A DNA stretch of 64,000 bases from Luzula sylvatica (Eukaryota; Streptophyta; Magnoliopsida; Poales; Juncaceae), in contig OX326957.1 of assembly GCA_946800325.1 (NCBI GenBank), forward strand, positions 55,667,477 to 55,731,476. The letters are read 5' to 3'. The notes beneath the pieces were generated by a model. It was not told the DNA's origin. It saw only the letters and a list, made by a program, of their open reading frames with translations, and ran no database searches. The position numbers and the translations under genes are program-made. Shown here piece by piece: positions 10,441 through 25,038 of the stretch (position 1 is its first letter; each line of letters starts with the position of its first letter).

Positions 10441-12890
10441 ATTGTTGTCACGTAAGGTCTTATTTCGGTGGTGCTAATATATTGTCACATAAGCTTTGAT
10501 ATTATTTTGGTGGAGCAAATTTATTATTGTCACATAAGCTTTTGTATTATGTCGGTGGTGTTAATATATTATCGTCCCATAAGTTTCGTATTATTTCGGT
10601 GGTGCTAATATATTATTGTCACATAAGCTTGTATTATTTAGGTGGTACTAATATATTGTCACGTGAGCTTTGTTCTTATTTCGGTGGTGCTAATATATTA
10701 TTGTCACATGAGCTTTGGTATTACTTCGGTGGTGTTAATAGATTTTCACATGAGGTTTGATATTATTTTGGTGGTGCTAATATATTATTGTCACTTAAGC
10801 TTTGGTATTATTTTGGTGGCACTAATATATTGTCACATGAGGTTTGATATTATTTTGGGGGCACTAATATATTATTGTCACTTAAACTTTGGTATTATTT
10901 TGGTGGTACTAATATATTGTCACACGAGCTTTGGTATTATTTCGGTGGTGCTAATATATTATTTGTTACATAAGCTTTGGTATTATTTTGGTGGTACTAA
11001 TATATTTTGTCAAACGAGCTTTGATATTATTTCGGTGGTGCTAATATATTTTGTCACACGAGCTTTGGTATTATTTCGGTGGTGCTAATATATTATTTGT
11101 TACATAAGCTTTGGTATTATTTGGTGGTACTAATATATTTTGTCACACGATCTTTGGTATTATTTCGGTGGTGCTAATATATTATTTGTTACATAAGCTT
11201 TGGTAACATTTTGGTGGTACTAATATATTTTGTCACACGAGCTTTGGTATTATTTCGGTGGTGCTAATATATTATTTGTTACATAAGCTTTGGTATTATT
11301 TTGGTGGTACTAATATATTTTGTCACACGAGATTTGGTATTATTTCGGTGGTGCTAATATATTATTTGTTACATAAGCTTTGGTATTATTTTGGTGGTAC
11401 TAATATATTTTCTAACACGAGCTTTGGTATTATTTCGGTGGTGCTAATATATTATTTGTTACATAAGCTTTGGTATTATTTTGGTGGTACTAATATATTT
11501 TGTCACACGAGATTTGGTATTATTTCGGTGGTGCTAATATATTATTTGTTACATAAGCTTTGGCATTATTTTGGTGGTACTAATATATTTTGTAACACGA
11601 GCTTTGGTATTATTTCGGTGGTGCTAATATATTATTTGTTACATAAGCTTTGGTATTATTTTGGTGGTACTAATATATTTTGTCACACGAGATTTGGTAT
11701 TATTTCGGTGGTGCTAATATATTATTTGTTACATAAGCTTTGGTATTATTTTGGTGGTACTAATATATTTTGTAACACGAGCTTTGGTATTATTTCGGTG
11801 GTGCTAATATATTATTTGTTACATAAGCTTTGGTATTATTTTGGTGGTACTAATATATTTTGTCACACGAGCTTTGGTATTATTTTGGTGGTGCTAATAT
11901 ATTAGTGTCACATAAGCTTTGGTATTATTTTGGTGGTGCTAATATATTAGTGTCACATAAGCTTTGGTATCATTTCGGTGGTGCTAATATATTATTTGTT
12001 ACATAAGATTTGGTATTATTTTGGTGGTACAAATATATTTTGTAACACGAGCTTTGGTATTATTTCGGTGGTGCTAATATATTATTTGTTACATAAGCTT
12101 TGGTATTATTTTGGTGGTACTAATATATTTTGTCACACGAGCTTTGGTATTATTTTGGTGGTGCTAATATATTAGTGTCACATAAGCTTTGGTATTATTT
12201 TGGTGGTGCTAATATATTAGTGTCACATAAGCTTTGGTATCATTTCGGTGGTGCTAATATATTATTTGTTACATAAGATTTGGTATTATTTTGGTGGTAC
12301 TAATATATTTTGTCACATGAGCTTTGGTATTATTTTGGTGGTGCTAATATATTATTTGTTACATAAGCTTTGGTATTATTTTGGTGGTACTAATATATTT
12401 TGTCGCACGAGCTTTGGTATTATTTTGGTGGTGCTAATATATTAGGTCACATAAGCTTCGGTATTATTTTGGTGGTACTAATATATTGTCACACGAGATT
12501 TGATATTATCTCGACAATGCTAGTATATTATTGTCACATAAGCTTTGCTATTCTTTAGGTGATGCTAATATGAATAATAATATGCACCTCGCTCAAATGA
12601 TCCCACATGCACCCCGCACAGTTATATAGAGAATGTAATTAATGCAAAATGAATAAATTAGTAATTTAAATTTGGAAATTAAAGAGGTGTGTCGTGTGTG
12701 TCATTTGAGGGTTTCTAGTTACGCTGGTGCTAATATATTGTCATACGGGCTTTGGTATTATTAGGGTGGTGCAATATTATTGTCACATGCGTTTTGGTAT
12801 TATTTCTGTGGTGCTAATATATTATTGTCCCATGAGCTTTGGTATTATTCCGGTAGTGTTAATATATTGTCACGTAAGCTTTGGTATTAA
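10441..12890 (+). repeat. Minisatellite, 44/46-bp units in 90-bp dimers and 180-bp higher-order repeats
   Basis: Each unit carries a core like GCTTTGGTATTATTTCGGTGG followed by TACTAATATATT or GCTAATATATT and a CACATAAG/CACACGAG link, usually with a HindIII site AAGCTT. From about 10930 two unit types alternate to make a 90-bp dimer. From 11280 to 11900 the dimers alternate again (CACACGAGATTT versus AACACGAGCTTT), giving a 180-bp period. A 270-bp block near 11880-12150 is repeated at 12150-12420. The left part holds older, divergent monomers. A non-repeat interruption lies at about 12575-12720, then four decayed units follow. Because 90 is a multiple of 3, long reading frames (for example 11258-11905) appear by periodicity and are not genes. 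Confidence 0.93.
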
Positions 12891-13154
12891 AACAAGAAAG
12901 TTGCAAGGATCAAAATTCATGTTGGCTCGTGTCACTCAATTTTTGAATCATTTTCCCTATTGTTTTTGTCTCTGTTCCTGAATTTTTTTTTATTACTGAA
13001 TACCTAATTTTTATTTTATCAATTTATCCAATTATGGCCAATCAAAATTACTGCATTTTTTTTGGAGATATTTATAGAATTTAGTATAACTCTTTAAAAA
13101 GTTGGTCGATATATAAACGAATTTAGTATAAATCTTTAGAATACCTAATATTTT

Positions 13155-16100
13155 TTTTTGGAAGACTAATATAAGCGAATTTCTATTTTTTCAATTTTAT
13201 TGCAAAAATGCAAATAGTGGAGTTTAACACCTTCAAAAATATAAATTATCAACTTTTAAAAACAATTCCAAATTTTTTGTGTAGAACAAGAAAAAGACTT
13301 AATTTTCATGTTTATCTAAAAACAACTAAGAAAATGAAGACTAATACATGCGAATTTCTATTTTCTTTTTTCAAATTTTTTTGAAACAAAATGCAAAAAT
13401 TGAAGCCTGACACCTTCAAAAAAACCAATTATCATATTTCTATAATTAATGTCAAAATTAATGTCTAAAACGACAAAATACATAATTTTCGTGTTTGCCT
13501 AAAAAGTTGGAACAAAATGCAAAAATTAAAGTCTAACACCTTAAAAAATATCAATTTATCATATTTTTCAAAACAATTCAAAATTTCTTTCTAGAATAAT
13601 CAAAATACTTAGTTTTCATATTTTTCTATAAAAAACTCCAAAATTTAAGACAAACACATGCAAATTTCTATTGTTTTTATTCAAAAAAGTTGGAAAATAT
13701 GTAAAAAGTGAAAGCTAACACCATAAACAATATCAATTGTCATATTTTTCAAAACAATTCCAAGATTTGTGTCTAGAACAAGCAAAATACTCAATTTTCA
13801 TGTTTTTCTAAAATAAAATCCAAAATGGAAGATTAACATATGAGAATTTCTATTTTTTCAAAAAATTTACAAAAATAAAAAAAGTGAAATCTAACACCTT
13901 CAAAATTATCAACTATCATATTTTTGTAATGATTGGAAAAATTTATGTGTAAAACAAACAAAATACTTAATCATCATGTTTTCCTTTGAAAAATTCTAAA
14001 ATGAAGACTAACATACGCAATTATCTATTTTTTCATTTTTTTTGCAAAAATTGAAGTCTAACACCTTCAAAAATATCAATTATCATATTTTTCTGATAAA
14101 TGCCAAAATTTATGTCTACAGCGAACAAAATACTCAATTTTCATGTTTTCCTTACAAAAAATCCAAAATGGAAGACTAATATAAGCGAATTTCTATTTTT
14201 TTATTTTTTTGCAAAAATTCAAATAGTGAAGTCTAACACCTTCAAAAATATAAATTATCAACTTTTTAAAACAATTCCAAGAATTTTGTGTAGAACAAGC
14301 AAAAGAGATAATGTTAATGTTTATCCAAAAACAACTAAAAAATTGAAGACTAATACATGCGAATTTCTATTTTTTTTTTCCAAACAAATTGAAAGAAAAT
14401 GCAAAAAGTGAAGTCTAACACCTTCAAAAAAAGCACTAATCATATTTCTCTAATAAATGCCAAAATTAATGTCTAAAACGACAAAATATATAATTTTCAT
14501 GTTTTCCTAAAAAATTCCAAAATCGAAGACTAGCACATGCAAATTTCTATTCTTTTTGATCAAAAAGTTGGAAAAAAAAAATGCAAAAATTGAAGTCTAA
14601 CAACTCAAAAAATATCAATTATCATATTTTTCAAATTAATTCAAAAATTGAAGTCTAACAACTCAAAAAATTCAAAAATCGAAGACTAACACATGCAAAT
14701 TTCTATTCTTTTTGTTCCAAAAGTTGGAAAACAAAAATGCAAAAATTGAAGTCTAACAACTTGAAAAATATCAATTATCATAGTTTTCAAAATAATTCCA
14801 AATTTCTTTCTAGAATAATCAAATTACCTAATTTTCATATTTTCTCTAAAAAACTTCAAAATTTAAGACTAACACATGCAAATTTCTATTGTTTGTATTA
14901 CAAAAAGTTGGAAAATATGCAAAAAGTGAAGGCTAACACCATAAACAATTTCAATTATCATATTTTTCAAAACAATTCCAAGATTTCTGTCTAGAACAAG
15001 CAAAATACTCAATTTTCATGTTTGTGTAAAAAAAAAAAAATCCAAAATGAAAGATTAACATATGAGAATTTCTATTTTTTCAAACCATTTACTAAAATAC
15101 AAAAAGAGAAGTATAACACGTTCGAAACTATCAATTATCATATTTTTCTAATGATTGGAAAATATTATGTTTAAAACAACCACAATACTTCATCTTCATG
15201 TTTTCCTTTGAAAAACTCCAAAACGAAGATTAACATACGCAATTATCTATTTTTAAATTTTTTTGCAAAAATACAAAAAGTGAAGTCTAACAACTTCAAA
15301 AATATCAATTATCATATTTTTCTGATAAATGCCAAAATTAATATCTAAAACGAACAAAATACTCAATTTTGATGTTTTCCTAAAAAAACTTCAATATGGA
15401 AGACTAATATAAGCGAATTTCTATTTTTTCAATTTTTTTTGCAAAAACTCAAATAGTGAAGTCTAACACCTTCAAAAATATAAATTATCAACTTTGTATA
15501 ACAATTCCAAGATTTTTGTGTCGAACAAGCAAAAGACTTACTTTTCTGGTTTATCTAAAAACAACTCATAAATTGAAGACAAACACATGCGAAATTCTAT
15601 TTTTTGTTTTTACAAAACAATTGAAACAAATTGCAAAAATTGAAGTCTAACACCTTCAAAAAAAGCAATTATCATATTTCTCTAATAAATTCCAACCTTA
15701 ATGTCTAAAACGACAAAATACCTAATTTTCATGTTTTCCTAAAAAACTCCAAAATAAAAGACTAACACATGCAAATTTCTATTCTTTTTGATGAAAAACT
15801 TGGAAAAAAAATGCAAAAATTGAAGTCTAACAACTTAAAAAATATCAATTATCATATTTTTCAAAATAATTCCAAATTTCTTTCTAGAATAATTAAATTT
15901 CCTAATTTTCATATTTTTCTATAAAAAACTCCAAAATTTAAGACTAACACATCCAAAATTCTATTGTTTGTATTACAAAAAGTTGGAAAATATGCAAAAA
16001 GTGAAGGCAAACACCATAAACAATTTCAATTATCATATTTTTCAAAACAATTCCAAGATTTCAGTCTAGAACAAGCAAATACTCAATTTTCATGTTTTTC

Positions 16101-19019
16101 CAAAAAAAAAATCCAAATGAAAGATTATCATGTGAGAATTTATATTTTTTCAAACAATTTACAAAAATACAAAAAGAGAAGTATATCACCTTCAAAAGTA
16201 TCAATTATAATATTTTTCTAATGATTGGAAAAATTTATGTGTAAAACAAACAAAATACTTAATCATCATGTTTTCCTTTGAAAAACTCCAAAACGAAGAT
16301 TAACATACGCAATTATCTATTTTTTAATTTTTTTGCAAAAATGCAAAAAGTGAAGTCTAACACCTTCAAAAATATCAATTATTATATATTTTTGATAAAT
16401 GCCAAAATTAGTGTCTAAAACGAACCAAATACTCAATTTTCATGTTTTCCTTAAAAAAACATCAAAATGGAGGACTAATATAAGCGAATTTCTATTTTTT
16501 CAATTTTTTTTGCAAAAACTCAAATAGTGAAGTCTAACACCTTCAAAAATATAAATTATCAACTTTGTAAAACAATTCCAAGATTTTAGTGTCGAACAAG
16601 CAAAAGACTTACTTTTCTGGTTTATCTAAAAACAACTCAAAAATTGAAGACAATTACATGCGAAATTCTATATTTTTTTTTACAAAACAATTGAAACAAA
16701 ATGCAAAAAGTGAAGTCTAACACCTTCAAAAAATGCAATTATCATATTTCTCTAATAAATTCCATCCTTAATGTCTAAAACAACAAAATACATAATTTTC
16801 ATGTTTTCCTAAAAAACTCCAAAATAAAAGACTAACACATGCAAATTTCAATTCTTTTTGTTCAAAAAGTAGTAAAAAATGCGAAAATTGAAGTCTAACA
16901 ACTTAAAAAATATCAATTATCATATTTTTCAAAATAATTCCAAATTTCTTTCTTGAATAATCAAATTACCTAATTTTCATATTTTTCTATAAAAAAACTC
17001 CAAAATTTAAGACTAACACATACAAATTTCTATTGTTTGTATTACAAAAAGTTGGAAAATATGCAAAAAGTGTAAGCTAACACCATAAACAATTTCAATT
17101 ATCATATTTTTCAAAATAATTCCAAGATTTCTGTCGAGAACAAGCAAAATACTCAATTTTCATGTTTTTTCAAAAAAAAAAATCCAAATGAAAGATTAAC
17201 TAACATATGAGAATTTCTATTTTTTCAAACAATTTACAAAAATGCAAAAAGAAAAGTATAACACCTTCAAAAGTATCAATTATCATATTTTTCTAATGAT
17301 TGGAAAAATTTATTTGTAAAACAAAAAAAATACTCAATCATCATGTTTTCCTTTGAAAAATTCCAAAACGAAGACTAACATACGCAATTATCTATTTTTT
17401 CATTTTTGTTTGCAAAAAGTGAAGTCTAACACCTTCAAAAATATAAATTATCATATTTTTCTGATAAATGCCAAAATTTATGTCTAAAATGAACAAAATA
17501 CTCAATTTTCATGTTTTCCTTACAAAAAATCCAAAATGGAAGACTAATATAAGCGAATTTCTATTTTTTCATTTTTTTTGCATAAATTCATAAGTCTTCC
17601 AAAGTGGACAAAAATTTCTCAAATATTTTTTCATTTTTTTGCATAAATTCATAAGTCTTCCAAAATGAACAAAAATTTCTCTAATATTTTTTATGCAATT
17701 TCTATTTTCTCCAATAAATACTCAATTTTCATTTTGTTTGAAAAAATAGAAAATATGCAAAAAATCCAAAATGGAAGACTAATATAAGCGAATTTCTATT
17801 TTTTCATTTTTTTTGCATAAATTTCTATTTTTTCAAACAATTTACAAAAATACAAAAAGAGAAGTATATTACCTTCAAAAGTATCAATTATAATATTTTT
17901 CTAATGATTGGAAAAATTTATGTGTAAAACAAACAAAATCCTTAATCATCGTGTTTTCCTTTGAAAAACTCCAAAACGAAGATTAACATACGCAATTATC
18001 TATTTTTTAATTTTTTTGCAAAAATGCAAAAAATGAAGTCTGACACCTTCAAAAATATCAATTATCATATTTTTCTGATAAATGCCAAAATTAATGTCTA
18101 AAACGAACAAAATACTCAATTTTCATGTTTTCCTTAAAAAAACTTCAAAATGGAACACTAATATAAGCGAATTTCTATTTTTTCAATTTTTTTTGCAAAA
18201 AACTCAAATAGTGAAGTCTAACACCTTCAAAAATATAAATTATCCACTTTGTAAAACAATTCCAAGATTTTTGTGTCGAACAAGCAAAAGACTTACTTTT
18301 CTGGTTTATCAAAAAACAACTCAAAAATTGAAGACAAATAGATGCGAAATTCTATTTTTTTTTTTTACAAAACAATTGAAACAAAATGCAAAAAGTGAAG
18401 TCACACCTTCAAAAAAAGCAATTATCATATTTCTCTAATAAATTCCAACCTTAATGTCTAAAACGACAAAATACATAATTTTCATGTTTTCCTAAAAAAC
18501 TCCAAAATAAAAGACTAACACATGCAAATTTCTATTCTTTTTGTTCAAAAAGTTGGAAAAAATACAAAAATTGAAGTTTAACAACTTAAAAAATATCAAT
18601 TATCATATTTTTCAAAATAATTCCAAATTTCTTTCTAGAATAATCAAATTACCTAATTTTCATATTTTTCTATAAAAAACTCCAAAATTTAAGACCAACA
18701 CATACAAATTTCTATTGTTTGTATTACAAAAAGATGGAAAATATGCAAAAAGTGAAGGCTAACTCCATAAACAATTTCAATTATCATATTTTTCAAAACA
18801 ATTCCAAGATTTCTGTCTAGAACAAGCAAAATACTCAATTTTCATGTTTTTCCAAAAAAAAAATCCAAATGAAAGATTAACATATGAGAATTTCTATTTT
18901 TTCAAACAATTTACAAAAATACAAAAAGAGAAGTATAGCACCTTCAAAAGTATCAATTATAATATTTTTTTAATGATTGGAAAAATTTATGTGTAAAACA
19001 AACAAAATACTTAATCATC
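13155..19019 (+). repeat. Satellite array, about 180-bp monomers, part 1, with 1.07-kb higher-order repeat
   Basis: The monomer has a conserved block (GAAGTCTAACACCTTCAAAA, TATCAATTATCATATTTTTC, a TTTCATGTTTT block, CCAAAA, GAAGACTAA and GAATTTCTATTTTTTC) recurring every 175-185 bases. Neighbouring monomers differ clearly, but copies about 1.07 kb apart are closer: a variant monomer with CAACTTTGTAAAACAATTCC and GTCGAACAAGCAAAAGAC recurs near 15.46, 16.53 and 18.21 kb. The 16.53-18.21 interval is longer because of a local rearrangement at 17.58-17.83 kb with extra ATTCATAAGTCTTCCAAA copies. The roughly 180-bp size and AT richness fit plant centromeric or heterochromatic satellites, but location is an inference. 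Confidence 0.93.
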
Positions 19020-19024
19020 ATGTA

Positions 19025-20162
19025 TGAAGGAAATACTGTTTTGGATCAGCGGTAAAATGGTACATATAAGGATAAACGAACGCACGCGTTCGTGGGCATA
19101 AATAATGTGTATATTAGATGCACATATGTATATTTGATATACATAGTTAAATTGATAAGAAACGGTTTTATTAAGAAAACTAGAAAATCGGTTTAAACAG
19201 TTTTAGTAAAACTGACATAACTTTCAGATAACGACTCCAATTTGAATGGTTCAAATTGGGTTGAATAGATAATAAGATTATCTAGAACTTTCATGTAGAA
19301 ATATATTTCATTTGAGCGATGTATCTGTGTTGTTTTAATGGAATATCGAAAGGGTGCGACAGTTTGACATACATTTATTAAAACCGTCATAACTTTCTTA
19401 TCCGAACTCCAATTGGTCTGGGCCAAATTTTGTTGGAAAGATAATAAGATTATCTACAAATTTCGTGAGGTTTTAAGTCGGTTGGAATGATTTAACAATT
19501 TCGTTTCAACAGAATACTGAAAGGGTGTGTGCAGTTTTCTGTGTGAAAAGATGTATAATAGTTATACATACTTTTTGGCCCATCCTTATCCTATGTAGCA
19601 CATATAGGATGTTTCTCTCTCCTCCATTCAGTCAATTGAAGTCCAATCCAGAAAATTAACTTTATCAAAGAGTTGAAAGAGTGCGATGAGAAAGAGAGAA
19701 AGAGAAAAGGAGTTTTCTCGGATTAGAGAATCAAACGCGATCATGCAAGTTCGCCGGTGCATCGTCTAGGCAGGTGCATCCGCGACCGAGGTGCTACGAC
19801 TCATGGTGGATACGAGTAGAGGAGTTCGCACTTTGTGGCTCTTCGTTTGTTATCAAACCGGAGAAGTAATGGAGCAAAAGGCTGTGGAAGCGTGTGGGCA
19901 TGGGACGCACGAAGACAACCGGAGACGTGTCATGACAGTGGGAGACGTGTGGTATGGGACGGATGGGCTAGTCACCAACGTGACACCGTAGAAGGAAATG
20001 ATGCGAGCGATCAACCCATCGTGTGTGATCAATTTCACGCTGGTAATCGTCTATCCTACTTTGCATCGTACTCTCGAAGTCGAGGCGTGATCTCGTGTTT
20101 TGGGAACCGGACCGGGCCTTCATATACGCTGCACGGGCCTGGGGTCGGATTGATTCCCAACA
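19025..20162 (+). mobile_element. Solo LTR (family A, copy 1) inside the satellite
   Basis: The 1138-bp unit starts TGAAGGAAATAC and ends CCCAACA (TG...CA), flanked by ATGTA (19020-19024) and ATGTT (20163-20167), a 5-bp duplication with one mismatch; the satellite sequence ATGTT resumes exactly after it. The U3 part contains two diverged tandem copies of a roughly 180-bp block (near 19190-19310 and 19370-19490). A GAGAAAGAGAGAAAGAG leader region and the shared block CGTCTAGGCAGGTGCATCCG follow. There is no internal retrotransposon sequence, so it arose by LTR-LTR recombination. Superfamily not determined. The open frames at 19791-20176 lie in this LTR and are not genes. Confidence 0.88.
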
Positions 20163-23100
20163 ATGTTTTCCTTTGAAAAATTCCAAAACGGAGACTAACA
20201 TACGCAATTATCTATTTTTTCATTTTTTTTTTGCAAAATGTGATGTCTAACACCTTCAAAAATATCAATTATCATATTTTTCTAATAAATGCCAAAATTT
20301 ATGTCTAAAATGAACAAAATACTCAATTTTCTTGTTTTCCTTAAAAAAAAAATCCAAAATGGAAGACTAATATAAGTGGATTTCTATTTTTTAATTTTAT
20401 TGCAAAAATTCAAATAGTGAAGTCTAACACCTTCAAAAATATCAGTTATCAATTTTGTAAAACAATTCCAAGATTTCTGTGTAGAACAAGCAAAATATAT
20501 AATTTTCATGTTTTTCTAAAAAAACTCCAAAATGGTAAAAAAATTGAAAAAAATACAAAAAGTGAAGTCTAACAACTCGAAAAGTAATAATTATCATATT
20601 TTTCTAATTAGTGGAAAAAATGATGTCTAAAATGAACAAAATACTTAATTTTCATGTTTTCTTTAGAAAAACTCCAAAACGGACACTAACATACGCAAAT
20701 TTCTATTTTTTCAAATTTTTATGCAAAAATGCAAAAAGTGAAGTCTAACACCTTCAAAAATATCAATTATCATATTTTTCTAATAAATGCCATAATTTAT
20801 GTCTTAAACAAACAAAATACTCAATTTTCATGTTTTCCTTAAAAACCTCCAAAAAGGAAGATTAATATAAGCGAATTTATGTTTTTGCAAATTTTTTGCA
20901 AAAATGCAAATAGTGAAGTCTAACACCTTGAAAAATGTCAGTTATCAACTTTGTAAAACAATTCTAAGATTTCTGTGTAGAAAAAGCACGATACTTAATT
21001 TTCAGGTTTTTCTAAAAAAAACTCCAAAATGGAAGACTTAACATATGAGAAATTCTATTTTTTCAAAAAAATTGAAAAAATACAAAAAGAGAAGTCTAAC
21101 ACCTTGAAAAGTATCAATTATCATATCTTTCTAATTAATGATAAAATTGATGTCTAAAGTGAACAAAATACTTAATTATCATGTTTTCCTGAAAAAAAAC
21201 TCTAAAAAGGAAGACTAACATATGCAAATTTCTATTTTTTCAAAATTGTTGCAAAAATGCAAATAGTGAAGTCTAACACCTTCAACAATATAAATTATTA
21301 ACTTTTCAAAACAATTCCAAAAAAATTGTGTAGAACAAGCAAAAGACTTAATTTTCATGTTTATCAAAATACAAATCAAAAATTTAAGACTAACACATGA
21401 GAATTTCTATTTTTTTTTCAACAAAATTGAAAAATGCAAAAAGTAAAGTCTAACACCATAAAAAAAAACAATTATTATATTTCAGCAATAAATGTCTAAA
21501 TTAATGTCTAAAACGACAAAATACGTAATTTCCATGTTAGCCAAAAAAGTCCAAAATCGAACACTAACACATGAATATTTCTATTCTTTTTGTTCAAAAA
21601 AGTTGGAAAAAAATGCAAAATTTGAAGTCTAACACCTTAAAAAATATCAATTATCATATTACTCAAAACAATTCTAGATTTCTTTCTAGAATAATCAAAA
21701 TGCTCAATTTTCATGTTTTTCTAAAAAAAACTCCAAAATATAAGACTAACATAAGAGAATTTCTATTTTTTCAAAACATTTGCAAAAATAGAAAAAGTGA
21801 AGTCTAACGCCGTCAAAAGTATCAATTATCATATTTTCTAATTAATGGGAAAATTGATGTCTAAATCAAACAAAATACTTAATTTTCATATTTTTCTTAG
21901 AAAAACTCCAAAACGAAGACTAACATACGCAATTTTCTATTTTTTCAATTTTTTTGCAAAAATCCAAAAAGTGAAGTCTAACACCGACAAAAATATCAAT
22001 TATCATATTTTTCTAATAAATGCCAAAATTGATGTTTAAAACGAACAAAATACTTAATTTTCATGTTTTCCTTAACTAAACTACAAAAAGGATGACTAAT
22101 ATAAGCGAATTTCTATTTTTTTCAAAACTTTTGCAAAAATGTAAAAAGTGAAGTCTACCTTCAAAAATATCAGTTATTAACTTGGTAAAACAATTCCAAG
22201 ATTTCTGTGTAGAACAAGAAAAAGAATTAATTTTCATGTTTTTCTAAAAAAAACTCCAAAATGGAAGACTTAACATATGAGAAATTCAATTCATTCAAAA
22301 AAATTGAAAAAATACAAAAAGTGAAGTCCAACACCTTGACAAAATATCAATTATAATATTTTTCTAATTAATGGAAAAATTGATGTCTAAAACGAACAAA
22401 ATACTTAATTTTCATGCTTTCCTTAGAAAAACTCCAAAACGAAGACTTACATACGCATATTTCTATTTTTTTCAATTTTTTTGCAAAAATGCTTAAAGTG
22501 AAGTCTAACACCTTCAAAAATATCAATTATCCTATTTTTCTAATAAATTCCATGGTTTATGTCTAAAACGAACAAAATACTCAATTTTCATGTTTTCCTT
22601 AAAAAAAACTCCTAAAAGGAACACTAATATAAGCGAATTTCTATTTTTCAATTTTTTTGCAAAAATGCAAACATTGACGTCTAACACCTTCAAAAATATA
22701 AATTATCAACTTTTTTAAACAATTCAAAGATTTTTGTGAAGAACAAGCAAAAGACTTAATTTTCATATTTATCTAAAAATCACTCAAAAATTGAAGACTA
22801 ACACATGAGAACTTCTATTTTTTTCAAAAATATTGAAAAATGCAAAAAGTGAAGTCTAACACCTTCAAAAAAAGCAATAATCATATTTCTCTAATATATG
22901 TCAAAATTAATGTCTGAAATGAAAAATATATAATTTTCATGTTTGCCTAAAATGTCCAAAATCGAAGACTAAAACACATGCAAATTTCTATTATTTTTGT
23001 TCAAAAAAGTTAGAAACAAATGCAAAATTTGAAGTCTAACACCTTAAAAAATATCAATTATCATATTTTTCAAAACAATTCTAGATTTTTATCTAGAATA

Positions 23101-25038
23101 ATCAAAATACTCAATTTTCATGTTTTTCTAAAAAAAACTCCAAAATGGATGACTAACATAAGAGAATTTCTATTTTTTTTTTAAATTGCAAAAATAGAAA
23201 AAAGTGAAGTCTAACACCTTCGAAAGTATCAATTATCATATTTTTTAATTAATGGGAAAATAAATGTCTAAATCAAACATAATACTTAATTTTCATGTTT
23301 TCCTTATAAAAACTCCAAAACGAAAACTAACATACGCAATTTCCTATTTTTTTAATTTTTTTGCAAAAATCCAAAAAGTGAAAAGTTGAAGTCTAACACC
23401 TTCAAAAATATCAATTACCGTATTTTTCTAATTAATTGAAAAATTGATGTCTAAAACGAACAAAATACATAATTTACATGCTTTCCTTAGAAAAACTCCA
23501 AAACGAAGACTAACATACGCAAATTTCTATTTTTTTTAAATTTTTTTTCAAAAATGCAAAAATTGAAGTCTAACACCTTCAAAAATATCAATTATCCTAT
23601 TTTTCTAATCAATTTCATAATTTATGTCTAAAACGAACAAAATACTTAATTTTCATGTTTTCCTTAAATAAACTTCAAAAAGAAAAATTAATATAAGCGA
23701 ATTTCTATTTTTTTCATTTTTTTTGCAAAAATGCAAATAGTGAAGTCTAAGACCGTCAAAAATATAAATTATCAACTTTTTAAAACAATTCCAAGATTTT
23801 TGTGTAGAACAAGCAAAATACTTAATTTTCATGTTTTTCTAAAAACAACTCAAAAATTGAAGACTAACACATGTGAATTTTTATTTTCAAAATATTGGAA
23901 AATGCAAAAAGTGAAGTCTAACACCTCCAAAAAATGCTATCATCATTTTTTTATAATAAATTCGAAAATTAATGTCTCAAACGACAAAATACATAATTTT
24001 CATGTTTGTCTATAAAACTCCAAAATCGAAGACTAACACATGCAAATTTCTATTCTTTTTGTTCAAAAAAGTTGGAAAAAAAAATGAAAAAATTGAAGTC
24101 TAACACTTTAAAAAATACCAATTATCATATTTTTCAAAACAATTCCAGATTTCTGTCTAAAAAAAATCAAAATACTAAATTTTCATATTTTTCTAAAAAA
24201 ACTCCAAAATGGAAGATTAACAAACGAGAATTTTTATTTTTTCAAAAAATTTCCAAAAGTACAAAGTGTGATGTCTAACACCTTCAAAAGTATCAATTAT
24301 CATATTTTTCTAATAAATTGAAAAATTGATGTCTAAAACGAACGAAATACTTAATTTTCATGTTTTGCTTAGAAAAACTCCAAAAAGAAAGACTAATATA
24401 AGAGAATTTCTATCTTTTCAAAAAAAATTGCAAAAATGCAAATAGTGAAGTCTAACACCTTCAAAAATTATAAATTATCAACTTTTTAAAACAATTCCAA
24501 GATTTTTATGTCGAACAAGCAAAAGACTTAATTTCCATCTTTTTTTTAAAAGAACTCCAAAATGGAAGACTAACATATGCGATTTTCTATTTTTTCAAAT
24601 AATTTGCAAAAATACAAAAAGTGAAGTCTAACACCTTTAAAAGTATCAAATATCATATTTTCTAATAAATGGAAATATTGATGTCTAAAACTAACACAAT
24701 ACTTAAATTTCAGATTTTCCTTAAAAAAAAACTCCAGAACATAGAATAACATACACAAATTTCTTTTTTTTCATTTTGTTTTTGCAAGATCGTAAAAAGT
24801 GAAGTGTACCACCTTTAGAAATATCAATTATCATATTTTTTGAAACAATTCAAAGATTTTTGTCTAGAACAAGCAAAATACTTAATTTTCATATTTTTGT
24901 ATAAAAAACTCCAAAATTTAAGATTAACTCACGCAGATTTCTATTTTTTATTCAAAAAATTGAAAAAATGCAAAAAATAAAGTCTAACACTTTAAAAAAA
25001 AGCAATTATCATATTTTTCTAATAAATTCCAAAATTGA
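20163..25038 (+). repeat. Satellite array, part 2
   Basis: The same roughly 180-bp satellite continues directly after the first solo LTR, with more divergent monomers and no obvious 1.07-kb period. Open frames such as 21571-21807 and 23731-24015 are read-throughs of monomers with KSNT-like repeats and are not genes. Confidence 0.92.

Noticed and set aside
11258..11905. 215-codon open frame with 30-residue repeats (HKLWYYFGGTNIF type)
   Set aside because: Produced by the 90-bp periodicity of a minisatellite; no start context, no domain, and parallel frames open likewise.
14100..18438. Open frames with repeated KSNTFKNINY and similar phrases
   Set aside because: Frames read through satellite monomers; interrupted randomly and reappearing wherever the monomer recurs.
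19791..20207. Overlapping open frames of 61-113 codons on both strands
   Set aside because: They lie in the GC-richer right part of a solo LTR; the homologous LTRs do not keep these frames.
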